From contig NC_079879.1 in assembly GCF_029227915.1 (NCBI RefSeq), positions 2,606,001 to 2,666,000 of the forward strand: a DNA stretch of 60,000 bases. The letters run 5' to 3'. Source of the stretch: Hydractinia symbiolongicarpus (Eukaryota; Cnidaria; Hydrozoa; Anthoathecata; Hydractiniidae). Both the position numbers and the translations under genes were made by a program. The stretch's first letter is position 1. Every line of letters starts with the position of its first letter. Shown here piece by piece: positions 1 through 12,817 of this stretch. The notes under the pieces were generated by a model. The model was given only the letters and a program-made list of their open reading frames with translations. It did no database searches and was not told where the DNA came from.

Positions 1-120
1 TAGTCAGTTTCTTGTCAAGTGGTTTCTTATATATAACTCAAAAGAGGACAAGAAACATCAATATTGTAAAACAAAGTCTAATCAAGTTGAATTTAATTTG
101 ATTTTAGCCTTCTCACTTAC

Positions 121-376
121 CTTTACTATACACAGGAACCGTGTCATCAGACATCGATACCTCATTATCACTTTGCGCAAGATAGCAGGAACATGTATTG
201 TCTTGTAGAGATGCATAACTCTTCAATCGGTTACAATGTAAAATGCATTTGGTGAATGATGTTGTTTCCATACTGTTGATAATGTTGGTTGTCTTAATAT
301 GTGTCAGCTGATATTCTAAAGGAACAGCTACCAGAGAGAATACAGCAACCATAGCAAAGGTTATGGAGAAAAACAT
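121..376 (-). CDS. First coding exon of a secreted Cys-rich protein (PAN/apple-like), partial
   Basis: The ATG is at 376-374 on the minus strand. The exon encodes about 85 residues and ends at 121 with a strong donor (GTAAGTGAG), leaving phase 1; the rest of the gene lies off the left edge. Residues 1 to about 20 are a hydrophobic signal peptide (MFFSITFAMVAVFSLVAVPL). The later part has the spacing FTKCILHC followed by NTCSCYL, a C-xxx-C then C-x-C pattern seen at the start of PAN/apple-type modules in many cnidarian secreted proteins. Secretion is well supported; the domain name is an inference from four cysteines only. It could instead be another small Cys-rich module. Confidence 0.6.
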
Positions 377-2005
377 TATTTATGCTTTTTCAAGTGTATG
401 TACTGATCTAAAAGGTATTTAGAATTTTAAGTACGCTGTTGTTGTTTATGATATCAACAATTCTATTGTACAACTTTGGGAGAAAATTTGGACCACATAA
501 TGCTTATACCATGAAATATACGGCTATGAAATTTTCAATTGTTGACATTAATTAAAGATTTCTCACAAGTAAACATAATATTTTGTTTTCCCTTATCTCA
601 AAGTGTCTATGTTTGACAAAAACGTGCGCGTTAAAAGTGAATCCGAGGTTAGGAAGGAAGACAGTTTAATTCTTTGACGTTAAAATATTTCGTGCATGGA
701 ATTTTCAAGAAAGAGAAAATATTTTATTTGATATGTTGTCTACATGCTTCCCATGATGACACTTGTGAGTGCTTGATATTCGAGAAGATAATTTATTTCT
801 AATTTTTATCATTAAAGACAGAGTTGGAGTTAAATTTATATAGACATTCAGTGTAGTCTTTGGGATTTCTTGGTTGCCCCTTCATGATGGCATTTTTAAT
901 ATTTTTAATTAATTTTTAACACGTCATTGCAAAAATGTGGACTGCAGTAAACTATATAGTCATGGTATTTTTTTGTTTTGTTTTGTGCAGAATTTATGTT
1001 ACGTTTCGTCGCTATAGCTGAATACTTTCAGTCTGCACCTATGAAGAAAGAAAGAAGCGTAAACATCGTGTTGATTATAGTAGAAAATCAGCAATTTCGT
1101 CTGTGTTAGATAACGAGTCAGTTTAACAATTTTCAGGAGCTTCACTCAAGCCTGGCTTGCTCCTTATGTAATCTTAATTTTCTCAAAATGTGAGCCCTGA
1201 TAAAGTCTCCATCTACAGTCACTACATAAGAAAACCCAACAATGAAAAAATAAATATATATACCAACTTTAAATCATCCTTACTGTTACTGCTGGACGTT
1301 TATTTACACACCCGTTAACACACTCAGACAACCTCGTTTGGATAAATGTCTCATTAAATCATTTTTTCTATAATTTATACCCTAATTCTATAATCAACTC
1401 CCTGCATTACATATTCAACTTTAAACAAATCAATGCTGAAATCCCTCCATTTATTACAGAAAAATCTACGTCACAATACAACTCCTCCATACAATATTCA
1501 TTTTATTTATACAATTTATTTTGTTCAATGCTCAATTCACAACCTATACACCGGCATGAATAAAGTGAATAAATGTCAACAATTCAAAATTTCATAACCA
1601 AATTTTTATTGATGAATTACGTGCAAAAAAATGAGTTCTTCTTCGCTTCTCCTGCATTAATCATCATCTCACGGCATGGCTTTTTGCTAAATCTGCTTAA
1701 ACCAACAATAAGAAGAAGAAACGAGAGTTCCTCATTCACAAAAAATCCTAAGTTTTGTCGTGATCCAGCTGCAAGTTTAAAAGCCTTGACATGCGGCAGC
1801 GACTGAATCGTAAAATAAGTTATTGTGTCATTAAATAGAAAAAGTTGAATATTAATACAAATGGTGTGCTATACCAGTATACCAGTAATACAAATGGTGT
1901 GCTTTACCAGTATTAGAAATAAAAATAAAAATTGACATAAGTGGCATGTAATTTTTTTACTTATCTTTCATGTGCCAAAAGTTTACAAGCTATGAATTTA
2001 AAGGT
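377..2005. other. Gene-poor stretch, no feature recognised
   Basis: AT-rich sequence. Open frames here (for example 1573-1806) are short, lack splice context and resemble no family I know. A short direct repeat with ATACAAATGGTGTGCT lies near 1857-1905. Confidence 0.5.
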
Positions 2006-2716
2006 GTGCGCAAACTTTTTATCAAACTCCATCAAACTAGCGAGTTTGATGAAAATTTTGATGCAATTGAGTTGAACCATTAAACACTATTTTTTCGAAA
2101 AAATGAGAAAAGAAAAAAAATCGAGTTTGATGAAGTTTGATCGCGATTAAACTTTTCATCAAACAAAATGGGTTCATCAAACCGAGTTTTGCTGTTTGAT
2201 GGCTGTTTGACGCATTTGAGTCGAATTTCATCAAACAGTAGCTAAAAACCATAAAGTTAATGCTAGCCTTTTATCAGCATTTACGGGTTTGGTTCCACCA
2301 AGTCTCTCCTTGGGCGAAATTAAATCCGAAATTTTGGTTAATATTAACTCAAAATCAATAATATCCATTCGGAACATTTTTCGGAATCCAAATCGATCTT
2401 CGATTTGTAGTTGCTTTACAATGTTATTAAACTATCCCTTTTCATCTCTTCATTTATCCAGCTGCGTGTTTTTACTCGATGTGGCTTTTCATCATCAGAA
2501 TCCATAAGCTCACTCAATACCAGAAGATTCGCCATTATCAAGCGCCATTTTGAAATTTTGTAAATGAATAGGCCTTCAATCATTTCGAATGTTTTCATAA
2601 AACATGTTTGACGAGTTGACGCAAATGGAAAATTCGATTTCATCAAACATTCGCAGTTTGATAAAATTTTCATCAAACAGTTTCATGAGCTGTTTGATGA
2701 ACAGTTTGGCGCATTT
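2006..2716. mobile_element. MITE-like element with CATCAAAC-rich inverted ends
   Basis: The left end (from GCGCAAACT near 2008, then ATCAAAC and CATCAAAC motifs, then GTTTGATGAAAATTTT) matches the reverse complement of the right end (2590-2712, ending GTTTGGCGC) over about 60 bases with small gaps. Both ends are packed with CATCAAAC in both orientations; the 350-base core lacks them. No transposase frame is present, so it would be non-autonomous. I could not fix the exact borders or a target-site duplication. Superfamily unknown. Confidence 0.6.
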
Positions 2717-5700
2717 GCTCCCGTCTTAACAGCACGCAAGTTTTTTGTAACGAAATTTTAAATGCAGAAATAATTGTGAAAAGTAACAGATGAAACATTA
2801 TATCGTTAAAAACGATAAAATGGTTTGTTTTAACTATTTTTCACTTGTTTCCATTTTTAACATTTCACATAAATTACAATAAAAAAATAAATAGATAAAA
2901 AATGCAAAAAAAAGATAATTCAGTTGTATCACCATCATTTTCTATTCTCATTAGGAAGATAATTACATGTAATTACCTTTTCGTGGGATTTTTTCCAGGC
3001 TTCATTTAGTAGTTAAATGGAAAAAGAAAACAGTTATTAAGATGGGAACGGAATTGGAAGTGGAATTACGTATTGTCTTAACAAAAACCCGGTCACGTCC
3101 TATAAATCCGTCCCCCTTTAAAAACAAAATGGCGATATATATTTTATTTAATTAACAGGACTAATCCTTCAGGCGTCGTTGTCATTATTACCGAGGGGCA
3201 TGGTAACAGGGAATATTAACCAATAGTGAAAGTCGAGGTCATTATTTTGAATGTTGACTTGGATGGTACAAGATGTCGTTGGTATGTTGATTTTTATTCT
3301 TGAATTATTTATATTCTCTTTAATTTGCGTAAGGATAGTTATATTTATGTATTCTAAACTTTAATGTAAAATTCAATTACGTTTTTTACCTTAAACAAAC
3401 CAATTTTAAGATGTTTTGGCTGTAATAGTTTGTTTTGCATGAATGTTTCAGGGAGTCCACTAGCCAGCTGTATTCATTCTTTTCTGAAAAGGTTTCTATT
3501 CAGTTTTGTATAAGTGTTTGTATGCTAACTGTTATCATTTTTACTTTTGTGTTGTCTTCACCAGTCTGTTTTAACTAATCTAAAACTCAAATTAACTTGT
3601 GTTGCTGGCTACATAGGTACTTCAAGATCTTCAAAAACAAAATTATTATTTATCCAACCTGAATGCAGTGCAGTAGCTACGCCTTTTACTGTGATATAAA
3701 CTTATACAGTTTACGATTCCATTATAAGCATTCTGCCCACATCAATTTTGGAACGACAGGCTGTAGGCTGTGTTACTACTTCAATCGCAATTATACGATT
3801 AAAGATAACGAATTAAGTTATGTAGGTCAAAAGAAATGTCAGCGGTAAGCAATGATTTTGTACATCTAGGTCTGTATTATGAAACTAGTGTAGCTATGTA
3901 CAGGATGGCTCTCTGCAAAAAAACAAAAACAACGTGCTGACTACGTGACATTACATACTCCTGCTTTTGGACACATGAAATGTAAACACCCGATAAGGTT
4001 TTTGGAAATCGCGCATACAAATGCATATACGATAGTTGCTATGTTCTATGTTTAGTACTATGGTTAGTGAGTCAGTGTTTTATACTGTGTTCCACCTCTT
4101 AGTACAACCACCAAACAAAGAAGGGAAGCATTTTTTCACACTTTGTCAACAACATGACTTGACCGTGTATTGGACTCACGACTTTTGTGCTGGAAGCCAA
4201 CTCTCTATTGCTATTCAACGTAAATAAATTTGTAATAATTATTGGTAAATCATAGCGATAGTAAAGTTATAGTAATTGTCATAGCAAATGATTTTTCCAG
4301 CAAAACTTTTTAATTTTGTAAAACCGCAAAAATGTTATCCCACAAAATGCAAAAATTATGCTGTAGAGCTAAACAGCAAATGTTTCTTTCTTAGGAAACA
4401 ATTAGAAACATAGAGACATAACAAAAGAGAAAGAGACACAACGCGATAACTTTCTATTTGAAACCCTATTGTTTAAACAAACAATGCCGAGAAGGCCCGT
4501 CATTGGGTTCCAGTTCTTTCTGCGTGATACTCTCAAAACGATTAATGACCAATTCTTAGTATAGAATCCCGACAATTTTATTTGTAAAAGATTAAGAAAA
4601 TAAAAAGGTTTTCCACTAAATTTCGCGAGATTTTATTGGTTAAAAAGCTCTCAGGGTTTTACCCTCGCTTTCAACATAATTTACCTGTATAATTTTTAAG
4701 ACAATCAGTAGAAGAAGAAGCTTGAAAGTCCAGCAGCCGTATTTGTTGTTGTCGTATGTATATAAAAAAGAAACGTGTTTTTGTCAAGAAATACTAAACA
4801 GAAACTTTAATAATAACCTTTAGGTGTAGGGCGATGGTTAGCCACAGTTTAAGGACAAATATCAACTGTTAATTTTCGGTGTTAATAACGCGTCCCTTTG
4901 AATATACTCGGTGTATTATAATACGTTTTTTATGCAAAAATGGCGCTCTTTAAAACCTTGTAACTTTAAAACCTATAAAATCTTTTGATAAAAAAGCAAG
5001 TTGTGGCTAGTTATCTCATTTTCATTTAGGTTTCAGGAGCTGCTCTAAATATGTAAAATGAATGGATTGCAATGGGCAGGGTAGCTGCTGGCTAGCTGCA
5101 CCGCTAGCCATATGAGGGATTTCGCTCGCAATTATCAGTTTTGACTTGCTAGTATTTAAATCACATTCAAGTGATGTAAGCTGTGAACTCAACTGCTTTC
5201 ATATCAGACAATGAAAATATGAATTAATTACCAAAAGTTTTCCACAATCTTCATTTCAAACACACGTTTTACAAACTCAATATGGAGGTTTATCACCTGA
5301 CTGATACAAAAAACCGGTTAGTATGAAAAATCTAATGATTTGATTGGTTTACGGCTTAATAAAACAGGGCTTTGTATGAAGCCATCCTAACCGGTTTGGG
5401 AAACCAACAAAGAAAGCGAATTATCATGTTAAAAATTTTCCTTATCTTGGAGGTAGATAGAGTTGTCATCTTTAAGGTACCTAATTTTCTCCGGTTGTAT
5501 GTGCTTATTAGTTTTGAACAGAACAATGTAAACCCAAAATGTGTGAATATAAAAAAGCAAGTAAAAATACATACTGACATACAAGTATGACAAACAATGA
5601 AAAATACTCTTTTTTGTGCCTTTCTTTGCTTTCTTTACAAAAATACTGCGCAACATATTTTGAACAGATTTGTCTGAATTATTAAAATGTATTACATTAG

Positions 5701-5927
5701 TATTAGCTACACTAGTTATAAAAAAATATTTTGAAATTTTATAGTAATGTCATTCAGTCAAGTTACAAATTAAGAAATAACTAATCAAACATAGTTATTT
5801 TCTTATTCACTTTGTTCAACCGAAAAAAGATTTGTCTTATTGTCTACGTAATCTCTTCATGACTTAGGACGCTATTCGAGAAATAAAATTTAGCGAGTGG
5901 AGTCATCTTCCGTTTAATTAGTGGATT
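2717..5927. other. Gene-poor stretch
   Basis: No convincing exon. The only structure I saw is an inverted repeat with AACCGGTTAG near 5313 and CTAACCGGTT near 5388. The overlapping open frames at 5356-5656 sit on both strands and look like chance in AT-rich sequence. Confidence 0.45.
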
Positions 5928-6099
5928 TTATCTATCTGAAGCTTTGGAGATCGTTGACGATACATCCGAAAACTTTGATTTCCTGCTGTGATTAAATGTG
6001 TTTTGCTTTTTTCTGATTGCACGATTTTCAGCAGCTTTAATTTTTCGCTTGTCTATGGAGTCGCTAGCCAGGTCATCTGAGATGTATTCGTACTCCACC
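5928..6099 (-). CDS. Candidate terminal exon of an unidentified gene
   Basis: On the minus strand an acceptor (TCTATTGTAG) at 6103-6100 opens a frame of 56 codons ending at TAA 5930-5928. It has no ATG of its own. The peptide is hydrophilic: acidic at first (EYEYISDDLASDSIDK), then basic (RKIKAAENRAIRKK), then serine-rich. The composition looks coding, unlike the lysine or phenylalanine runs of chance frames here. Upstream exons would lie beyond 6099, in or past the repeat array that begins about 25 bases away, so the gene may be split by a huge repeat-filled intron or truncated. Family not recognised. Confidence 0.35.
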
Positions 6100-6250
6100 C
6101 TACAATAGATCTGTCAGCAATTTTCTTAAAATTCTAAGTGCACTGTAATGGCTTCATTAATTTAATATAGGATGCTAGTCGATAAAGGCCTGTGGAAAAA
6201 TCCACTAAGGTGCAGAAGAACAGTGGAAAAATAGGTCGCTTTAGGTTTTT

Positions 6251-9200
6251 TGCTGACGTCAGCAGTGCATATACAAAAAGAAAATTGGTGAAATTTAGTC
6301 ATTTGTTGTCTGTAATGTGCAGAGCTTAAAATGCTGATCAAAATAATGTGTAGTATCGTATGTTTTTGAAAAACGCCTTAGGAGATATAGGGGTATAAAC
6401 ATTTTGCTGACGTCAGCAAAGTCCCTACCAAAAGTTCCAAAAAAAATTTCTTCACAAATTCGTACACCCGTTGCATTCATCGTAAAGATCTTGAAACGCT
6501 GATCAAGAAAATGTATAGGATCATGTACTCTTGACAAACGGTTGCAGAGATATTGAGGTTTGAAGGTTTTGTGATGACGTCATAAACCCGTGGATTCCGA
6601 AACGGATTTTGGGACCCAGGTTTAGGAAACTTACCCAAATTGGTCCCAGGTGGTCCCTAGTTACCCACGCGGTGAAAAATCATTGACGTCACCACCTTGT
6701 TTCCAAGTTATTTGGCCTCAAAGTTTTAAGTGCTTCATTAATTTAATATAGGATATTGACGTTAAAGTAGTGTTATTGACGTCGCGCCGTAACGTCAGAA
6801 AATTTAACATCTTAGACATGCATTTTTCGGTTACTTCAAAGAAAATTTCGGTAAGATTAAAGGAAAATGAACATATCCACTTTGCCTGTTACAGACACAC
6901 GGAACTGGTGTATTATTTTATAGATTGACGTTAAAGTAGTGTTATTGACGTCGCATCGTAACGTCAGAAAATTTAACATATTAGAAATGCATTTTTCGGT
7001 TACTTCAAAGAAAATTGCGGTAACATCAAAGGAAAATGAACATATCCACTTTGCCTGTTACAGACACACGGAACTGGCGTATTTTTATATAGACTAGTCG
7101 ATAAGGCCCGTGGAGTAATCCACTTAGGCAGAGGGACAATGGAAAATAGGTTTTTTAGATTTTTTGCTGACGTCAGCAGTGCAGGTACAAAAAAAATTGG
7201 CGAAGTTTAGTTTATTCGTTGCCTGTAATGTGTAGAGGTTAAAACGCTGATCAAAATAATGTATAGGATCATATGTTTTTGACAAACGCCTAAGGAGATA
7301 TAAGGTTTTAAAAATTTTGCTGACGTCAGCAATGAACCGTCAAAACCCAAAATTTTTTTTAAGAAACTCGTATACCTGTTGCCTTCATTGTATAGATCTT
7401 GAAGCACAGATTAAGAAAATGTATAGGATCATGTACTTTTGGTAAACGGTTGCAGAGATATTAGGGTTTGAAGATTTTTGATGACATAATTAACCCGTCC
7501 ATTCCGAAACGGATTCGGGGACCCAGGTTTGGGAAAATTACCCAAATTGGTCCTAGATGGTCCCTAGTTACCCACGCGGTGAAAAATCATTGACGTCACC
7601 ACCTCGTTTCCAAGTTATTTGCCGTCAAAGTTTTAGATGCACTGTAATGGCTTCATTATTTTAATATAGGATATTGACGCTAAAGTAGTATTATTGACGT
7701 CGCGCTGTAACGTCAGAAAATTTGACGTAATAGACATGTATTTCTCGGCAACATCAAAGAAAAATGAACACATCCACTTTGCCTGTCACAGACACACGGA
7801 ACTAGTCGATAAGGCCCGTGGAAATATCTACTTAGGCAGGATAACAGAGAAAAATAACCATCATTTAAAATTTGATGACGTCAGCTGAGACATGTCAGAA
7901 CACAAAACTTTTTTTTTCAGAAATGTGTATGCCTGTTGCCTTCATCGTATAGATCTTGAAACGCCGATCAAGAAAATGTATAGGATCGCATATTTTTGAC
8001 AAACGGTTGCAGAGATATTAGGGTTTGAAGGTTTTCTGGTGACGTCATCAACCCGTCCATTCCAAAACGGATTCGGGGACCCAGGTTTGGGAAACGTACC
8101 CAAATTGGTCCCAGGTGGTCCCTAGTTACCTACGCAGGAGATGACGTCAGTTATTTCCATCCGTTTCCAAGTTATTTAGCCTTAAATTTAAAAGTGCAAT
8201 GCAATGGCTTCACTAATCTTAATATACTTTCCTTTGACGTCAATATTGCTCTAACGTCAAAGTTTGCTAATTTACAGAACAAATTTATAGGCGATGTTTT
8301 ATAGACTTTATCAAAGAAATTTTATCCATTTTGCAAAAGTCACAGACAGACAGAACTGGCGTATTATTATATAGACTAGTGTATAAACCCCGTGGATAAA
8401 TCCACTTAGGCAAAAGGTCAATAAAAAAAAAGTTGTTTTAGATGTTTTGCTGACGTCAGCAGTGCAGTGCAGATAAAAAAAACATTGCGAAATTTGTCCT
8501 TCTTTGTCTGTAATGTGTAGAGGTTGAAACACTGGTCAAAATAACGTACAGAATCATATGTTCTCGACGAACGCCTAATGAGATATCAGGGATTAAAAAT
8601 TTTGCTGACGTCAGCAAAGAACCGTCAAAACCCTAAATATTTTTTTAGAAATTAGTATACCTGTTGCCTCCATCGCATAGATCTTGAAACGCTGATCAAG
8701 AAAATGTATAAGATGATGTACCTTTGAGAAACGGTTGCAGAAATATTAGGGTTTAAAGGTTCTTTGAAGACGTCATCAAGCCGTCCATTCGGAAACGGAT
8801 TCGGGGATCCGGGTTTGGGAAAATTACCCAAATTGATCCTAGGTGGTCCCTAGTTACCCACGCGGTGAAAAATCATTGACGTCACCACCTCGTTTCCAAG
8901 TTATTTGGCCTCAAAGTTTTAGGTGCACTGTAATGGTTTCATTAATTTAATATAGGGTATTGACGTTAAAGTAGTGTTATTTTCGTCGCGCCGTAACGTC
9001 AGAAAATTTAACATCTTAGACATGCATTTTTCGGTTACTTCAAAGAAAATTTCGGTAAGATTAAAGGAAAATGAACATATCCACTTTGCCTGTTACAGAC
9101 ACACGGAACTGGTGTATTATTTTATAGATTGACGTTAAAGTAGTGTTATTGACGTCGCATCGTAACGTCAGAAAATTTAACATATTAGAAATGCATTTTT

Positions 9201-11532
9201 CGGTTACTTCAAAGAAAATTGCGGTAACATCAAAGGAAAATGAACATATCCACTTTGCCTGTTACAGACACACGGAACTGGCGTATTTTTATATAGACTA
9301 GTCGATAAGGCCCGTGGAGTAATCCACTTAGGCAGAGGGACAATGGAAAATAGGTTTTTTAGATTTTTTGCTGACGTCAGCAGTGCAGGTACAAAAAAAA
9401 TTGGCGAAGTTTAGTTTATTCGTTGCCTGTAATGTGTAGAGGTTAAAACGCTGATCAAAATAATGTATAGGATCATATGTTTTTGACAAACGCCTAAGGA
9501 GATATAAGGTTTTAAAAATTTTGCTGACGTCAGCAATGAACCGTCAAAACCCAAAATTTTTTTTAAGAAACTCGTATACCTGTTGCCTTCATTGTATAGA
9601 TCTTGAAGCACAGATTAAGAAAATGTATAGGATCATGTACTTTTGGTAAACGGTTGCAGAGATATTAGGGTTTGAAGATTTTTGATGACATAATTAACCC
9701 GTCCATTCCGAAACGGATTCGGGGACCCAGGTTTGGGAAAATTACCCAAATTGGTCCTAGATGGTCCCTAGTTACCCACGCGGTGAAAAATCATTGACGT
9801 CACCACCTCGTTTCCAAGTTATTTGCCGTCAAAGTTTTAGATGCACTGTAATGGCTTCATTATTTTAATATAGGATATTGACGCTAAAGTAGTATTATTG
9901 ACGTCGCGCTGTAACGTCAGAAAATTTGACGTAATAGACATGTATTTCTCGGCAACATCAAAGAAAAATGAACACATCCACTTTGCCTGTCACAGACACA
10001 CGGAACTAGTCGATAAGGCCCGTGGAAATATCTACTTAGGCAGGATAACAGAGAAAAATAACCATCATTTAAAATTTGATGACGTCAGCTGAGACATGTC
10101 AGAACACAAAACTTTTTTTTTCAGAAATGTGTATGCCTGTTGCCTTCATCGTATAGATCTTGAAACGCCGATCAAGAAAATGTATAGGATCGCATATTTT
10201 TGACAAACGGTTGCAGAGATATTAGGGTTTGAAGGTTTTCTGGTGACGTCATCAACCCGTCCATTCCAAAACGGATTCGGGGACCCAGGTTTGGGAAACG
10301 TACCCAAATTGGTCCCAGGTGGTCCCTAGTTACCTACGCAGGAGATGACGTCAGTTATTTCCATCCGTTTCCAAGTTATTTAGCCTTAAATTTAAAAGTG
10401 CAATGCAATGGCTTCACTAATCTTAATATACTTTCCTTTGACGTCAATATTGCTCTAACGTCAAAGTTTGCTAATTTACAGAACAAATTTATAGGCGATG
10501 TTTTATAGACTTTATCAAAGAAATTTTATCCATTTTGCAAAAGTCACAGACAGACAGAACTGGCGTATTATTATATAGACTAGTGTATAAACCCCGTGGA
10601 TAAATCCACTTAGGCAAAAGGTCAATAAAAAAAAAGTTGTTTTAGATGTTTTGCTGACGTCAGCAGTGCAGTGCAGATAAAAAAAACATTGCGAAATTTG
10701 TCCTTCTTTGTCTGTAATGTGTAGAGGTTGAAACACTGGTCAAAATAACGTACAGAATCATATGTTCTCGACGAACGCCTAATGAGATATCAGGGATTAA
10801 AAATTTTGCTGACGTCAGCAAAGAACCGTCAAAACCCTAAATATTTTTTTAGAAATTAGTATACCTGTTGCCTCCATCGCATAGATCTTGAAACGCTGAT
10901 CAAGAAAATGTATAAGATGATGTACCTTTGAGAAACGGTTGCAGAAATATTAGGGTTTAAAGGTTCTTTGAAGACGTCATCAAGCCGTCCATTCGGAAAC
11001 GGATTCGGGGATCCGGGTTTGGGAAAATTACCCAAATTGATCCTAGGTGGTCCCTAGTTACCCACGCGGTGAAAAATCATTGACGTCACCACCTCGTTTC
11101 CAAGTTATTTGGCCTCAAAGTTTTAGGTGCACTGTAATGGTTTCATTAATTTAATATAGGGTATTGACGTTAAAGTAGTGTTATTTGACATATTAGAGAT
11201 GCCATTTTCGGCAACATCAAAGTAAAATGAAGACATCCACTTTGCCTGTCACAGACACACAGACAGACACACTTAGCGTGTTATTATATAGACTAGTCGA
11301 TAAGGCCCGTGGAAAAATCCACTTAGGCAGAAGGACAATGGAAAAATAGGTTGTTTTAGATTTTTTGCTGACGTCAGCAGTGCAATTACAAAAATTTTTG
11401 GCGAAATTTAATTTATTCGTTGCCTGTACTGTGCAGAGATTTAAACGCTGACCAAGAAAATGTATATGATCATGTCTTTTTGATAAGCGTTTAATGAGAT
11501 ATAAGGGTTTTAAAATTTTGCTGACGTCAGCA
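6251..11532. promoter_or_regulatory. Twelve perfect CRE-type Maf-recognition palindromes (TGCTGACGTCAGCA)
   Basis: The exact 14-mer occurs at 6251, 6405, 7165, 7318, 8448, 8603, 9369, 9522, 10652, 10807, 11366 and 11519 (starts). It matches the published C-MARE consensus bound by large Maf bZIP dimers and contains the CRE core TGACGTCA. Further TGACGTCA cores with other flanks (TTGACGTCACC, GGTGACGTCATC) occur in each unit. Presence is seen directly; binding is only inferred. The palindromes may instead serve the transposon itself. Confidence 0.6.
6780..11186. repeat. 2.2-kb direct tandem duplication inside the array
   Basis: The segment from about 6780 to 8982 recurs from about 8984 to 11186 with a constant offset of 2204 bases. 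Wherever I compared the two copies they were identical, including three open frames with identical translations. Identity starts after GTGTTATTGA / GTGTTATTTT and ends at GTGTTATTTT / GTGTTATTTG, so the junctions fall in a short motif that recurs in the family. This suggests unequal recombination between neighbouring units, or an assembly duplication. Confidence 0.85.
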
Positions 11533-12150
11533 ATGGCCAGTCAACCGCCCAAATTTTTTTTTTAGAAATTTGTATACCTGCTGCCTTCATTGTATAGGTC
11601 TTGAAACGCTGATCAAGATAATGTATAGGATCGCGTGTTTTTGACAAACGGTTGCAGAGATATTAGGGTTGAAGGTTTTTTGGTGACGTCATCAACCCGT
11701 CCATTCCGACACGGATTTGGGGACCTAGGTTTGGGAAACTTACCCAAATTGGTCCCAGGTGGTCCCTAGTTACCCACGCGGTGAAAAATCATTTACGTCA
11801 TCACCTCGTTTCCAAGTTATTTGGCCTCAAAGTTTTAAGTGCACTGTAATGGCTTCACTAATCTTAATTAACTTTCCTTTGACGTCAATACTATTTAAAC
11901 GTTAAAGTTTGGTACATTACAGAACAATTTTATAGGCGATGTTTTATAGAACTTGTTAAAGAAAATTGTAAAGAATATATTCCACTTTGCAAAAGTCACA
12001 GACAGACAGAACTGGCGTATTATTATATAGATTGACGTTGAAGTAGTGTTTTTGACGTCGCGCCGTTACGTCAGAAAATTTAACATTTGAGACATCCCTT
12101 TTTCGGCTACATCAAAGGAAAATGAACATATCCACTTTGCCTGTCACTAC

Positions 12151-12638
12151 TTTTCTTGCATCGTTACAAATTTATCGCAGCTGTTCAAAAGTTTTAAACA
12201 CTTTGTTTTCTCAGTGATGGTGAAAAAGACAGCTGACTCGTAGAGATGAAATGGTGATATGAGCAACTGTTTCTGCGAACGAAAGTAACAGTTACTTTTC
12301 ACCTTTTGTTTGGATATTTTCAAAACTGATCAGGAAAATTCTGGAAATACAGGATACAAATCTTGTTATATATAAACTTGACGATTCGAGTATAATAACT
12401 TCTAAACAGGCTTACAATAATAATTTGCGCTTAACATTTTATGGCGCTAATATCAGCAACTGTGTTTTTAATATAAACATTCAACAAAATATTCCAAATT
12501 TTGCAAAACGACGTCGTGTCATGTTTGAGTCCGATGAAGAATGATTCGAATTTGTATTGAAAAAGTTTAAGAATGTTAAATCGAACGTTTTTGAAACATG
12601 AAAGTATATAAACAGAACGTGTAGTTTTCCTAAGGGGC
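12151..12638. other. Spacer between repeat array and nested transposons
   Basis: AT-rich sequence with no exon or repeat that I recognise. Confidence 0.4.
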
Positions 12639-12817
12639 TGATCACATGAGGCGAGCCAGCCCGGTTAAGTGGGCTGGCTCGGTTAAGGCTGGTTTCCATT
12701 TGTCTGGATCGGACCGGATCAGACCAGGATAGGGTCAAATTATAATTCGATCCAGATCCAAGTAAAGATTTACACTAAAAGAGCGCGAATTTTCATTCAA
12801 CAATATTGTAAACAAAT

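Larger units (their letters stand above)
6125..12150 (+). repeat. Array of short transposon-like repeats
   Basis: Head-to-tail copies of one family. A typical unit starts near GACTAGTCGATAAGGCCCGT (around 6174, 7092, 7800, 8374, 9296, 10004, 10578, 11291), contains two or three related modules of about 150 bases (CGCTGATCAAGAAAATGTAT, then a poorly conserved stretch, then TGACGTCA), then a conserved block (GGACCCAGGTTTGGGAAA, TTACCCACGCGGTG, GTTTCCAAGTTATTT), and ends GGCTTCATTAATTTAATATA with a tail (ACTTTGCCTGT, CACAGACACAC). No long conserved protein frame exists, so the family is non-autonomous. The same family lies in the opposite orientation at 39120-42880. Exact termini and superfamily remain open. 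Confidence 0.8.

Noticed and set aside
6295-6537. 80-residue open frame also present, very similar, at 42620-42862
   Set aside because: It lies wholly inside the repeat family; other copies do not keep the frame and its two halves mirror the internal DNA repeat. Likely a by-product, not a protein.
7207-10736. Pairs of identical open frames (7207/9411, 7694/9898, 8311/10515)
   Set aside because: Explained by the 2204-base duplication; they fall on both strands over repeat DNA.
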